From JARLGU01 sp036504535 (GTDB lineage Bacteria > Armatimonadota > Armatimonadia > Armatimonadales > Capsulimonadaceae), in contig DASXUY010000014.1 of NCBI GenBank assembly GCA_036504535.1, positions 1-64,000 of the forward strand: a stretch of DNA of 64,000 nucleotides. The letters are read 5' to 3'. The translations under genes and the position numbers were made by a program. A model generated the notes under the pieces. It saw nothing but the letters and a program-made list of their open reading frames with translations. It had not been told where the DNA came from and did not search any database. This document shows positions 16,520-25,613 of the stretch, one piece after another. Position 1 is the first letter of the stretch. Every line of letters begins with the position of its first letter.

Positions 16520-19186
16520 TCACCCGCCGCGTTTGGCGTTCCCGACGGGCTGTGATAGGCCGCCCGACGCGGGTTTGGTAACTGGCACCGGGAGCGGCTC
16601 GTGGCCCTTCTTGTGACCGTGGGCGTGCCCATTCTTCGATGCGCCGTTCTTGAGCGCCTTTTTCGATAGTGGCGCGTCGACGAGAGCGTTTTCGAGCACG
16701 TCAGTGATGTCTGACGCGTAGATGAATGTCATGTCGCGGCGCAGTTCCTCGGGGATATCCTCCTCGAGATCCTTGCGATTGCGCGCTGGTAGTATCACCG
16801 TTCGTATTCCGGCACGCCGGGCGGCCAGCACCTTCTCCTTGATCCCGCCGACAGGCAGGACCTTGCCCGAGAGCGTGATCTCACCGGTCATCGCCAGCAG
16901 AGGTTTGATGGCGCGTCCCGTGACGAGCGACGCGATAGCCGACGCCATCGTGACGCCTGCCGACGGGCCGTCCTTAGGGATTGCTCCCGCAGGAACGTGG
17001 ATGTGCAGGTCAGACTTGGAATAGAAGTCTGCCGGGATGCCTAGTTCGGTAGCGTGAGCTCGTAGGTAGCTGAGCGCCGCGTGCGCTGATTCGCGCATCA
17101 CATCACCAAGCTGACCGGTCAACTGCAGGCTCTTGCCGCCTTCCATCTTCGACGCCTCGATGAACACCACGTCGCCGCCGACCGGAGTCCAGACGAGACC
17201 GGTCGCAACACCGGGAATCGATCCGCGTTCCTTGACCTCTTCGTACTCGAAGCGCGGAGCTCCCAGGTACTTCTCCACCTGCGCAGCATTGATGACGATC
17301 GGGTTTTCGCGTCCCTCCGCGAACTCGCGGGTGGCTTTGCGGGTTACCGATGCGATTTCTCGCTCCAGGTTGCGAACACCGGCTTCACGAGTATGACCCC
17401 GGATAACAGCGCGAACGCCGTCGTCGATCCATGTCACCTTTTCCGTCGTCAAACCGTGCTCGCTGAGCTGCTTCGGTATGAGGTGCCGCTTTGCGATCTC
17501 GGTCTTCTCCTCCTCGGTGTAGCCCGACAGTTCGATGATTTCCATGCGGTCGCGCAACGCGGGCTGTATCGTGTCGAGCATATTTGCGGTGGTCATGAAG
17601 AGCACCTTGGACAGGTCGAACGTAACATCCAGATAGTTGTCGCGGAACGTGCTGTTCTGCTCCGGGTCTAGTACCTCGAGCAGAGCGCTCGACGGGTCGC
17701 CACGGAAGTCCGACGTGACCTTATCGATCTCGTCGAGAATGAACAGCGGGTTATTGGTGCCTGCGCGCTTCAGCCCCTGAATGATCTGGCCCGGCAGCGC
17801 GCCGATATAAGTCCGCCGGTGGCCTCGGATTTCGGCCTCGTCGCGAATGCCGCCGAGCGATAGGCGCACGAACTTCTTGCCCATGGCTCTGGCGACGCTA
17901 CGGCCTAGACTGGTTTTGCCGACGCCTGGAGGGCCGACGAGGCAAAGGATCGGCTGTCTGAGGTCCCCTGCCGCCTTGAACTTGCGCACCGCGAGGTACT
18001 CCAGAATGCGGTCCTTTACCTTGTCGAGGCCGAAATGGTCGGCATCGAGCACAGCTTTGACCTCTTTGATATCGAGGTTGTCCGGTGTCGATGTTTCCCA
18101 CGGCAACGCGATCAGCCAGTCGATATACGACCGGGCGACCGTGTACTCGGGCGAGCCCGGCGACATACGCGCCAGCCTGTCGAGTTCACGCGTTGCTTCC
18201 TTGAACGCCTCTTCGGTAAGTCCTGCTGTTGAGACCTTCAGTCGTAGCTCATCGACTTCCGCCCCGCGGTCCTCGCCTTCGCCGAGCTCCTTCTGGATAG
18301 CCTTCATCTGCTCGCGCAGGTAGTAGTCACGCTGCGTCTTGTTGATCTCGGTGGAAACCTGGCTCTGCAGCTTGGTTCCGAGTTCGAGAACCTGGACCTC
18401 ACGGCTCAGCACTTCGAGAAGTGCTTTCATCCGCTCTGGCAGATTGATGATTTCCAGGATCTTCTGCTTCTCCGCCGGTGGCACGTTGAGGTGCGCCGCG
18501 ACGAGATCGGTCATGTGGCTGGGCGACTCGATGGCGGTTGTGAGCGATGTCAGCTCATCAGGCATGTTAGGCGATAGAGCGACGGTACGCTGGAACACAG
18601 TCGATATCTGGCGCCGCAGAGCTTCGAGCTCGACGGATACGTCGTCGCCTTCAGGGATAACGTCGTCGAGAACCTTGATTCGCGCTTTCAGGTAGGGCTC
18701 TTCCTGCAAAATCTGCTGAATCTGGATTCGCACCAGACCCTGCACGATCATCTTGACGCCGTCCTGTCCCTTTGCCATCATGCGGATGATGACCGCAGTA
18801 CCGATAGACGTGATATCCTTCGATGTAGGCTTCTCTACTGACGGATCGGGCATCGATACGACACCGATGATGCGGTTACCGGCTCCGACGGCTTCGTCGA
18901 CAAGCTGGACGCTGCTCTCGCGGGAAACTGCGATTGGGCTGACCAGCACGGGAAATACGACCATGTCGCGCAGAGGCAGTATGGCCAGCTCACCAGGAAT
19001 CGTGAGCGAGTGATCCGCGTCGCCGTTGACCGCGCCTTCACCGTTCAGCGGGTCGGCGATCGCACGCACCTCGCTACCCGTGTCAACCAGAGCCGCTACC
19101 GGCGTCGGACTCGTAGCGGGAGTGTCCTCCACAGCTTCGTCAGGCTCATTGGCAGTTAAGTTTTTAGTCTCGTTGATATCAGTCAT
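16520..19186 (-). CDS. lon: ATP-dependent protease Lon
   Basis: An 888-aa LonA protease that degrades misfolded and regulatory proteins. After an acidic, poorly conserved ~65-residue N-terminus come the LAN substrate-binding domain (ILPLRDMVVFPVLVSPI), the central coiled region, the AAA+ module with Walker A GPPGVGKT and Walker B LFILDEIDK, and the protease domain. The latter has the catalytic serine in KDGPSAG (S742) and the lysine in GGIKEK (K783). The C-terminal ~45 residues are His/Lys/Gly-rich (HAHGHKKGH), unusual for Lon and possibly metal-binding. An AAGAGG site precedes the ATG. It lies 40 bp downstream of hsp20 and is probably expressed from the HAIR-controlled promoter. Confidence 0.96.
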   Translation of the reverse strand: MTDINETKNLTANEPDEAVEDTPATSPTPVAALVDTGSEVRAIADPLNGEGAVNGDADHSLTIPGELAILPLRDMVVFPVLVSPIAVSRESSVQLVDEAVGAGNRIIGVVSMPDPSVEKPTSKDITSIGTAVIIRMMAKGQDGVKMIVQGLVRIQIQQILQEEPYLKARIKVLDDVIPEGDDVSVELEALRRQISTVFQRTVALSPNMPDELTSLTTAIESPSHMTDLVAAHLNVPPAEKQKILEIINLPERMKALLEVLSREVQVLELGTKLQSQVSTEINKTQRDYYLREQMKAIQKELGEGEDRGAEVDELRLKVSTAGLTEEAFKEATRELDRLARMSPGSPEYTVARSYIDWLIALPWETSTPDNLDIKEVKAVLDADHFGLDKVKDRILEYLAVRKFKAAGDLRQPILCLVGPPGVGKTSLGRSVARAMGKKFVRLSLGGIRDEAEIRGHRRTYIGALPGQIIQGLKRAGTNNPLFILDEIDKVTSDFRGDPSSALLEVLDPEQNSTFRDNYLDVTFDLSKVLFMTTANMLDTIQPALRDRMEIIELSGYTEEEKTEIAKRHLIPKQLSEHGLTTEKVTWIDDGVRAVIRGHTREAGVRNLEREIASVTRKATREFAEGRENPIVINAAQVEKYLGAPRFEYEEVKERGSIPGVATGLVWTPVGGDVVFIEASKMEGGKSLQLTGQLGDVMRESAHAALSYLRAHATELGIPADFYSKSDLHIHVPAGAIPKDGPSAGVTMASAIASLVTGRAIKPLLAMTGEITLSGKVLPVGGIKEKVLAARRAGIRTVILPARNRKDLEEDIPEELRRDMTFIYASDITDVLENALVDAPLSKKALKNGASKNGHAHGHKKGHEPLPVPVTKPASGGLSQPVGNAKRGG

Positions 19187-19226
19187 CTGTCATTGCCTCT
19201 TATAGTTCTTTCATCAGGCATTTCGT

Positions 19227-19790
19227 CTAGCGTATCGTGTTAACTATCGCGCGAACGTGACCGCCTGGTTTAATCGCTGCTGCGGGTGATTCGGTGTCGC
19301 CGCTTTCGTCAATCTTTGTATCCGGCTCACTCGTAATCGGGATTACGCGCAAGGTCTTCTCCTCAACATGCTCAATTTTCGGGAGGGTCACAATAAGGAA
19401 GCCATCCTTGTACATTGCGGAAAGCTTGTCGCGGTCGACGGAAACGCCCTGTGGGAGCGTGACGGCGCGTTCAAACGGTCCGAAGTAAATCTCTATCTGG
19501 TGACAGCGGGTGCGGCCATCGCGTTCAGTCTGCGATTCTTTGCGCATACCGGCAATGGTGAGGATTTTGTCATCGGCTGACAATGCCACCTGCAAATCCT
19601 CGGCTTTGACTCCTGCTATCTCGCACTTGACTAGCAGGGTGTCTTCGGTTTCGTGGATATCAACTGGGGGTACCCAAAATCTGCCCCCGCTGACGGGCAG
19701 GTCAAAAAATCCGCGGAAAAGGTCATCGCTGATCATCTGCATGTCGCGCTCCATCTGGCGCACAATGTCTCGGTAATCCTTGAATGTCAT
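19227..19790 (-). CDS. Small heat-shock protein, Hsp20 family
   Basis: A 187-aa ATP-independent chaperone. The alpha-crystallin domain (about residues 40-145) runs from WVPPVDIHETEDTLLVKCEIAGV to the conserved YKDGFLIVTLPK motif that ends the fold (the A-x-x-x-G-x-L signature reads YKDGFL). The N-terminal arm has a Phe-rich FRGFFDLP patch. The ~45-residue C-terminal tail is longer than usual, with an IPI motif just after the domain that can cap the neighbouring subunit. It is the first gene of a two-gene operon with lon, so holdase and protease are made together. The promoter carries an HspR-type operator. Confidence 0.93.
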   Translation of the reverse strand: MTFKDYRDIVRQMERDMQMISDDLFRGFFDLPVSGGRFWVPPVDIHETEDTLLVKCEIAGVKAEDLQVALSADDKILTIAGMRKESQTERDGRTRCHQIEIYFGPFERAVTLPQGVSVDRDKLSAMYKDGFLIVTLPKIEHVEEKTLRVIPITSEPDTKIDESGDTESPAAAIKPGGHVRAIVNTIR

Positions 19791-19900
19791 AAACCCCTAC
19801 CTATTTCTCGTGTGGGTGGCTGCGCTCCGGCTAGCTCTGCCTCTCAAAATGGCTTACCCGACCGTTTGGTTGGTAAAACATGCGATTTATTATCGCGTTA

Positions 19901-19933
19901 ATTGAGTATAGCCTACTCAATATAGAATGTCAA
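19901..19933 (-). promoter_or_regulatory. Heat-shock promoter with HspR (HAIR) operator
   Basis: On the minus strand: TTGACA (19928-19933), a 17-bp spacer and TATACT (19905-19910). The inverted repeat TTGAGT-N7-ACTCAA (19902-19920, extended to ATTGAGT/ACTCAAT at 19901-19921) covers the -10 box. This matches the HAIR consensus (CTTGAGT-N7-ACTCAAG) bound by HspR, known from Streptomyces and Deinococcus. No hspR gene is in the window. No other feature was recognised in 19934-20195. Confidence 0.82.
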
Positions 19934-20231
19934 TCCGCCTAGTTTGGTTCCCGGTTATGCCGTCGATTGCATATGCATGTGTCGGTTGCCAGCATCGAAC
20001 ACCGTTTTATGGGGGTGATCGGGTAAAAATTAACTGACAACTTGGAGCCAGGCGATTACCGGGCCAAGCTGGTGCGCAATCTGGCAAGTGGTGAAAAATT
20101 TCACAATATAGTGCGACAATCCGCCATTCGGCCCATCCCCGGCATCTTGCTATCGTGGTAACCTGTCATCAGAGGATTGTTTTCTTGAACTGCCGGTGGC
20201 TGATTTACCGGTAAGGAGTGTGTATCGAGAA

Positions 20232-21002
20232 ATGGAAGACCGAAATCGGAAAGTACTGACGCAGGATGAAGTTGATTTCTACTTCAAGAAGGGTTACCTG
20301 AAAGGGTATCAGATCTTCGACAAGGAAGAAATTGAAGAGAATGAATTTGGCTTTCAGGATTTGTGCCGCCAGCTTGAGCCCGGCGAAACCCCGAACTTGA
20401 TCAAAGGATGGGAAAAGACAAGCCCATTCATTTTCAGCATTGCCACCGATAAGCGAATCCTGAATATCGTAGAGGACCTCATCGGTCCGAACATTTTGCT
20501 CTGGGGCACCCACTTTATCTGCAAGTATCCCGGCGACGGCACTCAAGTTCCGTGGCACCAGGATGCCCGCTACTGGCCGCTCACGCCGCATGAGACGGTA
20601 ACCGTTTGGCTGGCGTTCGACGACTGCGACGCCGATAACAGCGCATTGTTGGTGATCCCCGGTAGCCATCGCTTAGGCTTGGGCGCACCAGATCCCGGGT
20701 CGCCATGGGGAGCCGCTCCGAGCCCGCGTTTGCGCGATACCGAGTTTACCGCCGACGATGCCGAGGTGCTTGACCTGAAAGCTGGCGCCATCTCGATCCA
20801 CGACGACAACGTGATCCACGGCTCGATGCCGAACAACTCGACCCGCCGCCGTGTTGGCCTCGTGATGCGTTTCTGCACCCCAGAAGTCAAATGCGACATG
20901 CGCCAGTGGCCCGGTTTCCGCAGCACATTAGTGCGTGGGAGCGACCACCTGAAGCTTAATCCCTCGTGGGACCCGTCGGACATTTACATGGCCGCGAGCT
21001 AA
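20232..21002 (+). CDS. Phytanoyl-CoA dioxygenase (PhyH) family oxygenase
   Basis: A 256-aa Fe(II)/2-oxoglutarate-dependent dioxygenase with a double-stranded beta-helix core. The metal-binding triad is visible: H109 and D111 in VPWHQDARYW, and H196 in DDNVIHGSMPN. The distal arginine that binds 2-oxoglutarate is in RRRVGLVMRF. The substrate is unknown; family members hydroxylate lipids, halogenated compounds, ectoine and sugars. The start at ATG 20232 is supported by AAGGAG about 13 nt upstream. A GTG at 20196 would add 12 residues but places that site inside the gene. It looks monocistronic, between hsp20 and a convergent two-component system. Confidence 0.82.
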   Translation: MEDRNRKVLTQDEVDFYFKKGYLKGYQIFDKEEIEENEFGFQDLCRQLEPGETPNLIKGWEKTSPFIFSIATDKRILNIVEDLIGPNILLWGTHFICKYPGDGTQVPWHQDARYWPLTPHETVTVWLAFDDCDADNSALLVIPGSHRLGLGAPDPGSPWGAAPSPRLRDTEFTADDAEVLDLKAGAISIHDDNVIHGSMPNNSTRRRVGLVMRFCTPEVKCDMRQWPGFRSTLVRGSDHLKLNPSWDPSDIYMAAS

Positions 21003-21021
21003 TCGAAACCGGTTACTACAT

Positions 21022-22551
21022 CTATTTCGCCCCCACAGCATTCACTGCCGAGGGGGCGTTGTAGTTGGTGGGAGTCATGGTCGTCTCGCTCCCCGTCGTC
21101 GCGAGCGGCAAGGCTACTTCAAACTGGCTGCCCGTCCCGAGAGTGCTGGTCACAGCAACCCGTCCGCCATAGCTCTCGACCACGGCTTTCACTATGGATA
21201 AGCCGAGTCCGTGGCCGCCGTCGTTACGCCGTCCCTTGTCCGCGCGATAGAATCGCTCGAAGATATGTGGCAAATCGACTGCGTCGATGCCGACCCCGTG
21301 GTCGGTTACGGTAAGACTCGCGTCCGATCCGCATCGCGATACACTCACAGTGATTTCGCCAGCGCCGTTTGGCGAATAGTTGATGGCGTTCGCAAGTAGG
21401 TTGGTAACAACGCGCGTGAGCGGACCAACATCCCCCTTGACGAACACGCCATGGTCGGGACTGCGCAGTGTGACGGCGATTCCCTTTGTGGATGCGGTGG
21501 GCTCCATCAAACCAACAACTTGATCGGTAACGGCGGTTAAGTCAACGGTTGTGTCACTGGCGGCGCTGTCGATTTCCCCGCGCGCGAGACAACCCAGATC
21601 GTCGACAATGCCTGCAAGGCGCTTCGTCTCCTCGAGCCCGCTTTCGATGACCTGCCGATAGCGTTCAGGTGTCCGCTCACGGCGCAGCACGACATCCATT
21701 TCGCCTTGCATGATGGTAAGCGGTGTCCGAAGTTCATGCGCTGCGTCGGCAGCAAACTGCTGCTGTCGCCGAAATGAATCATGCAGCCGCGCCATCATGC
21801 GGTTAAGCGAGTCGACCAGGTCTCTGATCTCACGGTCGGGAATCTCGACCGGAGGCAGCAACTGATCAGAAAAGCGGTCTGCGCTCAATCGTTCGGCATT
21901 CGACACGATTTGAGAAACCGGGAACAGGGCGCGAGAGATAAGAGACTGAGTGGCGAAACCTGACAAGACCAGAAAGCCAACGATCAATACTCCAATGCGC
22001 ACCTCCGTGTCGCGAAGCTGGGCCTCTTGACGATCCCACGGCATGGCGGCTTGGAAGACCGTGCCAGTGGAGCCAACGCGAGCGCTTACCAGCCTGAGCC
22101 GGCTTTCACCAGGCACACCAACAAATTGCATCACGGGTGCTCCGCCAGCCGGGGTTGGAATGCTGCCCAGCTGGTACGCCCACATTGAGTGCTTGAGGCC
22201 CTTGGAGGCGAACAGGGTTTCACTTGTGGAGCCTTCGCTCAGGCGGACAAACAAACCGCTTTCCGACGACAGCTGTCCGAAGTGGTCGATTTCTCCCAGC
22301 TTGGCAGCCAGACGGGCATTGCGGTCTTGCGGTTTGAGGATAACTGTGCCTTGTGTGTCGGCAAGCCTCACCACGGTTTCCCGTGCTATGTTGGCAAGCG
22401 ATGTGTCCGCATCGCGGATCTGGTCACTGCGGATATAGAGAGACGCGGCGGCGCCAATAATGCTAAGGACGATGGCAAGGGTGGTCAGGTACCACGCTGT
22501 AAGTTTGAACCGCAGGGATGTGGACCGATGGTGAGCGGGTTGCGATGTCAT
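21022..22551 (-). CDS. Sensor histidine kinase
   Basis: A 509-aa membrane sensor kinase. It has TM1 (about 17-39), a ~145-residue extracytoplasmic sensor region, TM2 (about 185-205), a HAMP domain, and a HisKA dimerisation domain with H272 in DAAHELRTPL. The HATPase domain follows with the N box (NLLANAINYSPNG), G1 (DHGVGI), F box (IFERFYRADK) and G2 (GGHGLGLSIV). The layout is that of CusS/BaeS/HK-type two-component sensors. The ~30-residue C-terminal tail is Thr/Asn/Ala-rich and not conserved. The start lies 6 bp after the stop of the response regulator gene, so the two are one unit. Confidence 0.92.
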   Translation of the reverse strand: MTSQPAHHRSTSLRFKLTAWYLTTLAIVLSIIGAAASLYIRSDQIRDADTSLANIARETVVRLADTQGTVILKPQDRNARLAAKLGEIDHFGQLSSESGLFVRLSEGSTSETLFASKGLKHSMWAYQLGSIPTPAGGAPVMQFVGVPGESRLRLVSARVGSTGTVFQAAMPWDRQEAQLRDTEVRIGVLIVGFLVLSGFATQSLISRALFPVSQIVSNAERLSADRFSDQLLPPVEIPDREIRDLVDSLNRMMARLHDSFRRQQQFAADAAHELRTPLTIMQGEMDVVLRRERTPERYRQVIESGLEETKRLAGIVDDLGCLARGEIDSAASDTTVDLTAVTDQVVGLMEPTASTKGIAVTLRSPDHGVFVKGDVGPLTRVVTNLLANAINYSPNGAGEITVSVSRCGSDASLTVTDHGVGIDAVDLPHIFERFYRADKGRRNDGGHGLGLSIVKAVVESYGGRVAVTSTLGTGSQFEVALPLATTGSETTMTPTNYNAPSAVNAVGAK

Positions 22552-22557
22552 CGTGAT

Positions 22558-23223
22558 TTAGCCCAGCTGATAGCCGATACCACGCACGGTCTTAATGAGC
22601 TTTGCGTTGCAACCTTGATCGACCTTCGCTCGCAGGTAGCTGACATAGACTTCCACGATATTGGTCCCAGTATCGAAATCAACCCCCCACACCTGCTCCG
22701 CGATCATAGAGCGTGTCACTGTGCGGCCAGCGTGCTGCGCAAGGAACTCCAACAGGTCGTACTCGCGGCTGCTCAGGTCGATGACCCGCCCTCGTCTGGA
22801 CACCTCCCGCTTTGTCGTGTCCATTACAAGATCCTGTACCGTGACGATCACTGAAGACCCTGTTGACTGGCGACGAAGCAAAGCGCGGACCCGCGCGAGA
22901 AGCTCGTCGATAGCGAACGGCTTGGTGAGGTAGTCGTCAGCGCCAGCATCGAGACCGGCGACGCGATCATTGACGGAATCGCGCGCGGTGACCATGAGAA
23001 CAGGTGTCATATTCCCCCGACCACGTGCCTCAGCGCAGAGGTCGCGGCCCAGTTTGCCAGGGAGAAGGTGATCCAAGATGACGAGGTCGTAGGCACGCCG
23101 CTCCATTGCTTCCGCTGCAGTCACGCCAGTGTACTCGACGTCGACCGTGTGGCCGACATCGGTGAGAGCGTCTACTATGAAACCCGCCACTTTTGGCTCG
23201 TCTTCGACTACCAGCACCTGCAC
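22558..23223 (-). CDS. Response regulator, OmpR/PhoB family
   Basis: A 221-aa two-component response regulator. The receiver domain has the acidic pocket near E7-D8, phospho-acceptor D51 (LVILDHLLPG), a threonine in MVTARD and K101 (LTKPF). The C-terminal winged helix (about 125-220) has SSREYDLLEFLAQHAGR and the late VYVSYLRAKVD...TVRGIGYQL signature. A GTG start at 23223 is supported by GGGGGA about 6 nt upstream. It is transcribed divergently from the prepilin gene at 23433. The shared intergenic DNA carries OmpR-type direct repeats that it may bind. Confidence 0.93.
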   Translation of the reverse strand: MQVLVVEDEPKVAGFIVDALTDVGHTVDVEYTGVTAAEAMERRAYDLVILDHLLPGKLGRDLCAEARGRGNMTPVLMVTARDSVNDRVAGLDAGADDYLTKPFAIDELLARVRALLRRQSTGSSVIVTVQDLVMDTTKREVSRRGRVIDLSSREYDLLEFLAQHAGRTVTRSMIAEQVWGVDFDTGTNIVEVYVSYLRAKVDQGCNAKLIKTVRGIGYQLG

Positions 23224-23331
23224 AACACGTCCCCCAGCCCCAAACTACTAATCGACTTTACCTGACTGAATGGTGCGTTGCCTACGGCCTTTGCTTGTTT
23301 TTGAGCCTTGTTGGGCCTTAATGACGAAAAT

Positions 23332-23369
23332 TTAACACTGTCTTAACAGTGGCATAATCTCTCTTAATA
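23332..23369. promoter_or_regulatory. Direct repeats typical of OmpR/PhoB-family sites
   Basis: TTAACA occurs at 23332-23337 and 23343-23348, spaced exactly 11 bp, with a further TTAATA at 23364. An 11-bp period is typical for tandem binding of OmpR-family regulators. A -10-like TAGAAT (23390-23395) for the prepilin gene lies downstream without a good -35, as in activator-dependent promoters. Confidence 0.5.
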
Positions 23370-23432
23370 GACCTCCATGTAGAATAGGAACGAGCCTCTG
23401 GACAGGCTGCATCTCGATAAGTTTTCATTCTA

Positions 23433-24332
23433 ATGATGCCACCAGCCCGACAAACGCATGCTTTCACCTTGACAGAGCTACTCGTCGCCATCTCGGTTGT
23501 CGCCGTACTTGCGGCACTGCTATTTCCTGCTTTTGCCCAAGCGCGCGAAACTGCAAGGCAGTCTACCTGCCAGAGCAACATTCGTAGCGTCATGGGGGCC
23601 ATCCTGCAGTACGCCCAGGACAACGACGACTGCATGCCGATCTCGTGGAATATCACAGCACAAGTTGGACCCAGAGTGGCGGCGGATTCGATTGCTCGCG
23701 GCGGCGCCCTCGAAGAGCGAGGGCTGCACGTCGAACTGGCGGACTACTCGGGAGGCACCCGAGTGTTTCGGTGCGCGGACGACAAGGGCGTACAGCGCGA
23801 CATTAACGTGCCGGACGCGACAAGTATTACAGTTCCATTCACTCGCGAGGATGGACTTCCTGGCGTGGACGCTGGCGCTGTCGTTGAGCCAGCCGGTACT
23901 GCGGCTGCGGACATCTTTGGCATGTCGTACAAGTTCACGAAAGAGAACTTCACGTTCATAAGTGGCGTCGGCGGGCAGAAATACACATGCATCGGCACCA
24001 AGACCGCATGCCTTGGAAAGGCAACTGGCGCGAAACCCACCGATTACTCGTCGTTTACCGCACCGCCCCCGAACCCCATGCCGCTTAGCTTCTTCGCGCG
24101 CCCAAGCGAGACACGGATGTTGCGTGACTTCCTCTCGCTCCCAGATAACACCGAGCGCTGGGCAAACCCGAGCACATACTGGCACCCTCATGGCGAGATC
24201 ATCGGTTTCGCCGACGGTCACGTAAAGCTGATCCACAGCTCTGCGGAGGAGCGCGCGCTGTGCGACGGCCCAACGCTCTCGCCAGCGTACGATGGATCGT
24301 GCAACACGAAGGGGCTGGAGCGGTACAGCTAG
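23433..24332 (+). CDS. Prepilin-like DUF1559 protein
   Basis: A 299-aa protein with a type IV prepilin/pseudopilin N-terminus: a short basic leader, AFTLTELLVAISVVAVLAALLFPAF, then ARETARQSTCQSNIRSV and QYAQDNDD. The C-terminal part has the FADGHVKLIHS motif common in this family. Cleavage after the leader by a prepilin peptidase is expected (the residue before F is Ala instead of the usual Gly). Such proteins are greatly expanded in Armatimonadota and Planctomycetota; their function is largely unknown. The first helix reads TLTELLVAISVV, more divergent than in the two lacI-linked copies. It is divergent from the two-component genes. Confidence 0.82.
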   Translation: MMPPARQTHAFTLTELLVAISVVAVLAALLFPAFAQARETARQSTCQSNIRSVMGAILQYAQDNDDCMPISWNITAQVGPRVAADSIARGGALEERGLHVELADYSGGTRVFRCADDKGVQRDINVPDATSITVPFTREDGLPGVDAGAVVEPAGTAAADIFGMSYKFTKENFTFISGVGGQKYTCIGTKTACLGKATGAKPTDYSSFTAPPPNPMPLSFFARPSETRMLRDFLSLPDNTERWANPSTYWHPHGEIIGFADGHVKLIHSSAEERALCDGPTLSPAYDGSCNTKGLERYS

Positions 24333-24365
24333 CGCGATTGGTGGTGAGAGTAGTGATGTATAGGA

Positions 24366-24397
24366 TGCCTCCGGCGGCCCCTCATGCCGGGGAGGCA
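24366..24397. repeat. GC-rich hairpin downstream of the prepilin gene
   Basis: TGCCTCCGGC and GCC-GG-GGAGGCA form a stem with a two-base bulge about 35 bp past the stop codon. No T-run is present on the + strand. It may be a transcript-stabilising hairpin or a REP-like element. A second small GC-rich repeat (ACCAGCGTGCCGCTGG) follows. Confidence 0.4.
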
Positions 24398-24477
24398 CCA
24401 GCGTGCCGCTGGACCCGTGTCTCCGCAGGAGCGGCGGTGCGGCGAGGCTTCAGTGCGTGATAGCGGAGGCATATTGG

Positions 24478-24822
24478 TCACTCGTCGAGGCTCTTTGCGA
24501 GAATTGGCAATCCGCAGTGGAGGCAATAGCGCGTAAAGTCGTTCCGGCACCTGGGCTTATTGTATATCCATTTTCCACAACGTGGGCATGCGACGTGGTA
24601 GAGCTTATAGTTAGCGTAACCGTAGCAAACCGCAAATACGGCGAAAGTGGCAAATGCGGCTTTCTCGGTCCAGTGTAGCAAGGAACTGAGATAGCCCACC
24701 AACGGGAATACAACGAAAATGAAGGTGATCAATACAGCCCACGTCAATTTCGTCCATGTCCGGTATTCGTTCCATTCGCTATCGGCAATTGCGCGCGAAT
24801 CGGACTTTGTTAGCTCATCCAT
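24478..24822 (-). CDS. Small membrane protein with C-terminal zinc ribbon
   Basis: A 114-aa protein with two predicted transmembrane helices (about 25-47 and 54-71), then CPRCGKW (C79, C82), C92 and YCLHCGLP (C100, C103). The paired CxxC motifs indicate a zinc ribbon on the cytoplasmic side. I do not recognise a named family. The reading frame is hydrophobic in the expected places and lacks an alternative explanation on the other strand. It stands alone between the prepilin gene and the sigma-factor operon. Confidence 0.7.
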   Translation of the reverse strand: MDELTKSDSRAIADSEWNEYRTWTKLTWAVLITFIFVVFPLVGYLSSLLHWTEKAAFATFAVFAVCYGYANYKLYHVACPRCGKWIYNKPRCRNDFTRYCLHCGLPILAKSLDE

Positions 24823-24929
24823 ACTTAGGTAGACCCGAGTGTCGCCGCGATGTTGCGCCGCAGACCCCCGAAAACAAAGCCCGCTCCGGTAAACGGGGCG
24901 GGCTTTGATATTTACGGGGAACTGAGCGA

Positions 24930-25613
24930 TTACAGCAGTTCGCTGAGGTCGGCGTTGCCGATAGGGACGCCGCTTACTTTGCGCTTGATGCGGGCGAGGG
25001 CGTTGTCGACGCTCTTTGTCTTGCAGCGCAGCTCTGCGGCGATCTCACGGTACGATTTGCCCATCTGGTAGCCAGACAGCACTTTCCACTCGAAATCGCT
25101 CAGCACGGCCTGCAGGGTGTCGTGGAGCAGCTTCGTGTCTTCATGCCGCAGCACCATCTCCTCTGGGTCAAGCGCGCCGCTGCCGGGGATGATGTCGCTC
25201 AGGTTCCAGTCGGAGGAGGTGTCGTCGGACGGCGACTCCAGCGAGAGGGAAGTGTTGAGGGGCATCTGCTTCTGGCGGGTGGCGGTTTTGATCGCGGTAA
25301 TGATGTGGCGGGTGATGCAGACTTTTGCGAAGGCGGGGAAACTGATCGCTCTATCAGAGCGAAAATCGATGATTGCTTGCCAGAGGCCGATCATTCCGAC
25401 CTGTAACAGGTCTTCCTTTTCTGCCCCGACAAGGAAATAGGACTTGACCTTGGTCCGGACGAGGTTCCTGTACTTGTAGAGCAGGAACTCGGCGGCCGAG
25501 TCTTCGCCGCGCTGGGCGCGGTTGACGATCTCATAGTCTGAAGCTTCGGCATAACGCAGCTGCGACTGGCGCAGGCGCTCCGATAGCTCACCGCTGAGCA
25601 AGCTTGTGATCAC
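24930..25613 (-). CDS. RNA polymerase sigma factor, SigH-like
   Basis: A 227-aa sigma-70-family factor. Region 2 (about 45-110) includes EDLLQVGMIGLWQAIIDFR and SFPAFAKVCITRHIITAI. Region 4 (about 165-215) has DFEWKVLSGYQMGKSYREIAAELRCKTKSVDNALARIKRKV. Regions 1.1 and 3 are absent or reduced, and the layout and YEIVNRAQRG start resemble Firmicutes SigH. The GTG start (25613) overlaps the stop of the DUF4342 gene (GTGA) and has GGAGGAG 5 nt upstream. Co-translation with a membrane-associated protein hints that the partner may control the sigma factor, but this is inference. Confidence 0.88.
   Translation of the reverse strand: MITSLLSGELSERLRQSQLRYAEASDYEIVNRAQRGEDSAAEFLLYKYRNLVRTKVKSYFLVGAEKEDLLQVGMIGLWQAIIDFRSDRAISFPAFAKVCITRHIITAIKTATRQKQMPLNTSLSLESPSDDTSSDWNLSDIIPGSGALDPEEMVLRHEDTKLLHDTLQAVLSDFEWKVLSGYQMGKSYREIAAELRCKTKSVDNALARIKRKVSGVPIGNADLSELL

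Noticed and set aside
23520..24398. 292-codon minus-strand frame opposite the prepilin gene
   Set aside because: The + strand encodes a complete prepilin signature and HVK motif; the minus frame is Arg-rich shadow sequence.
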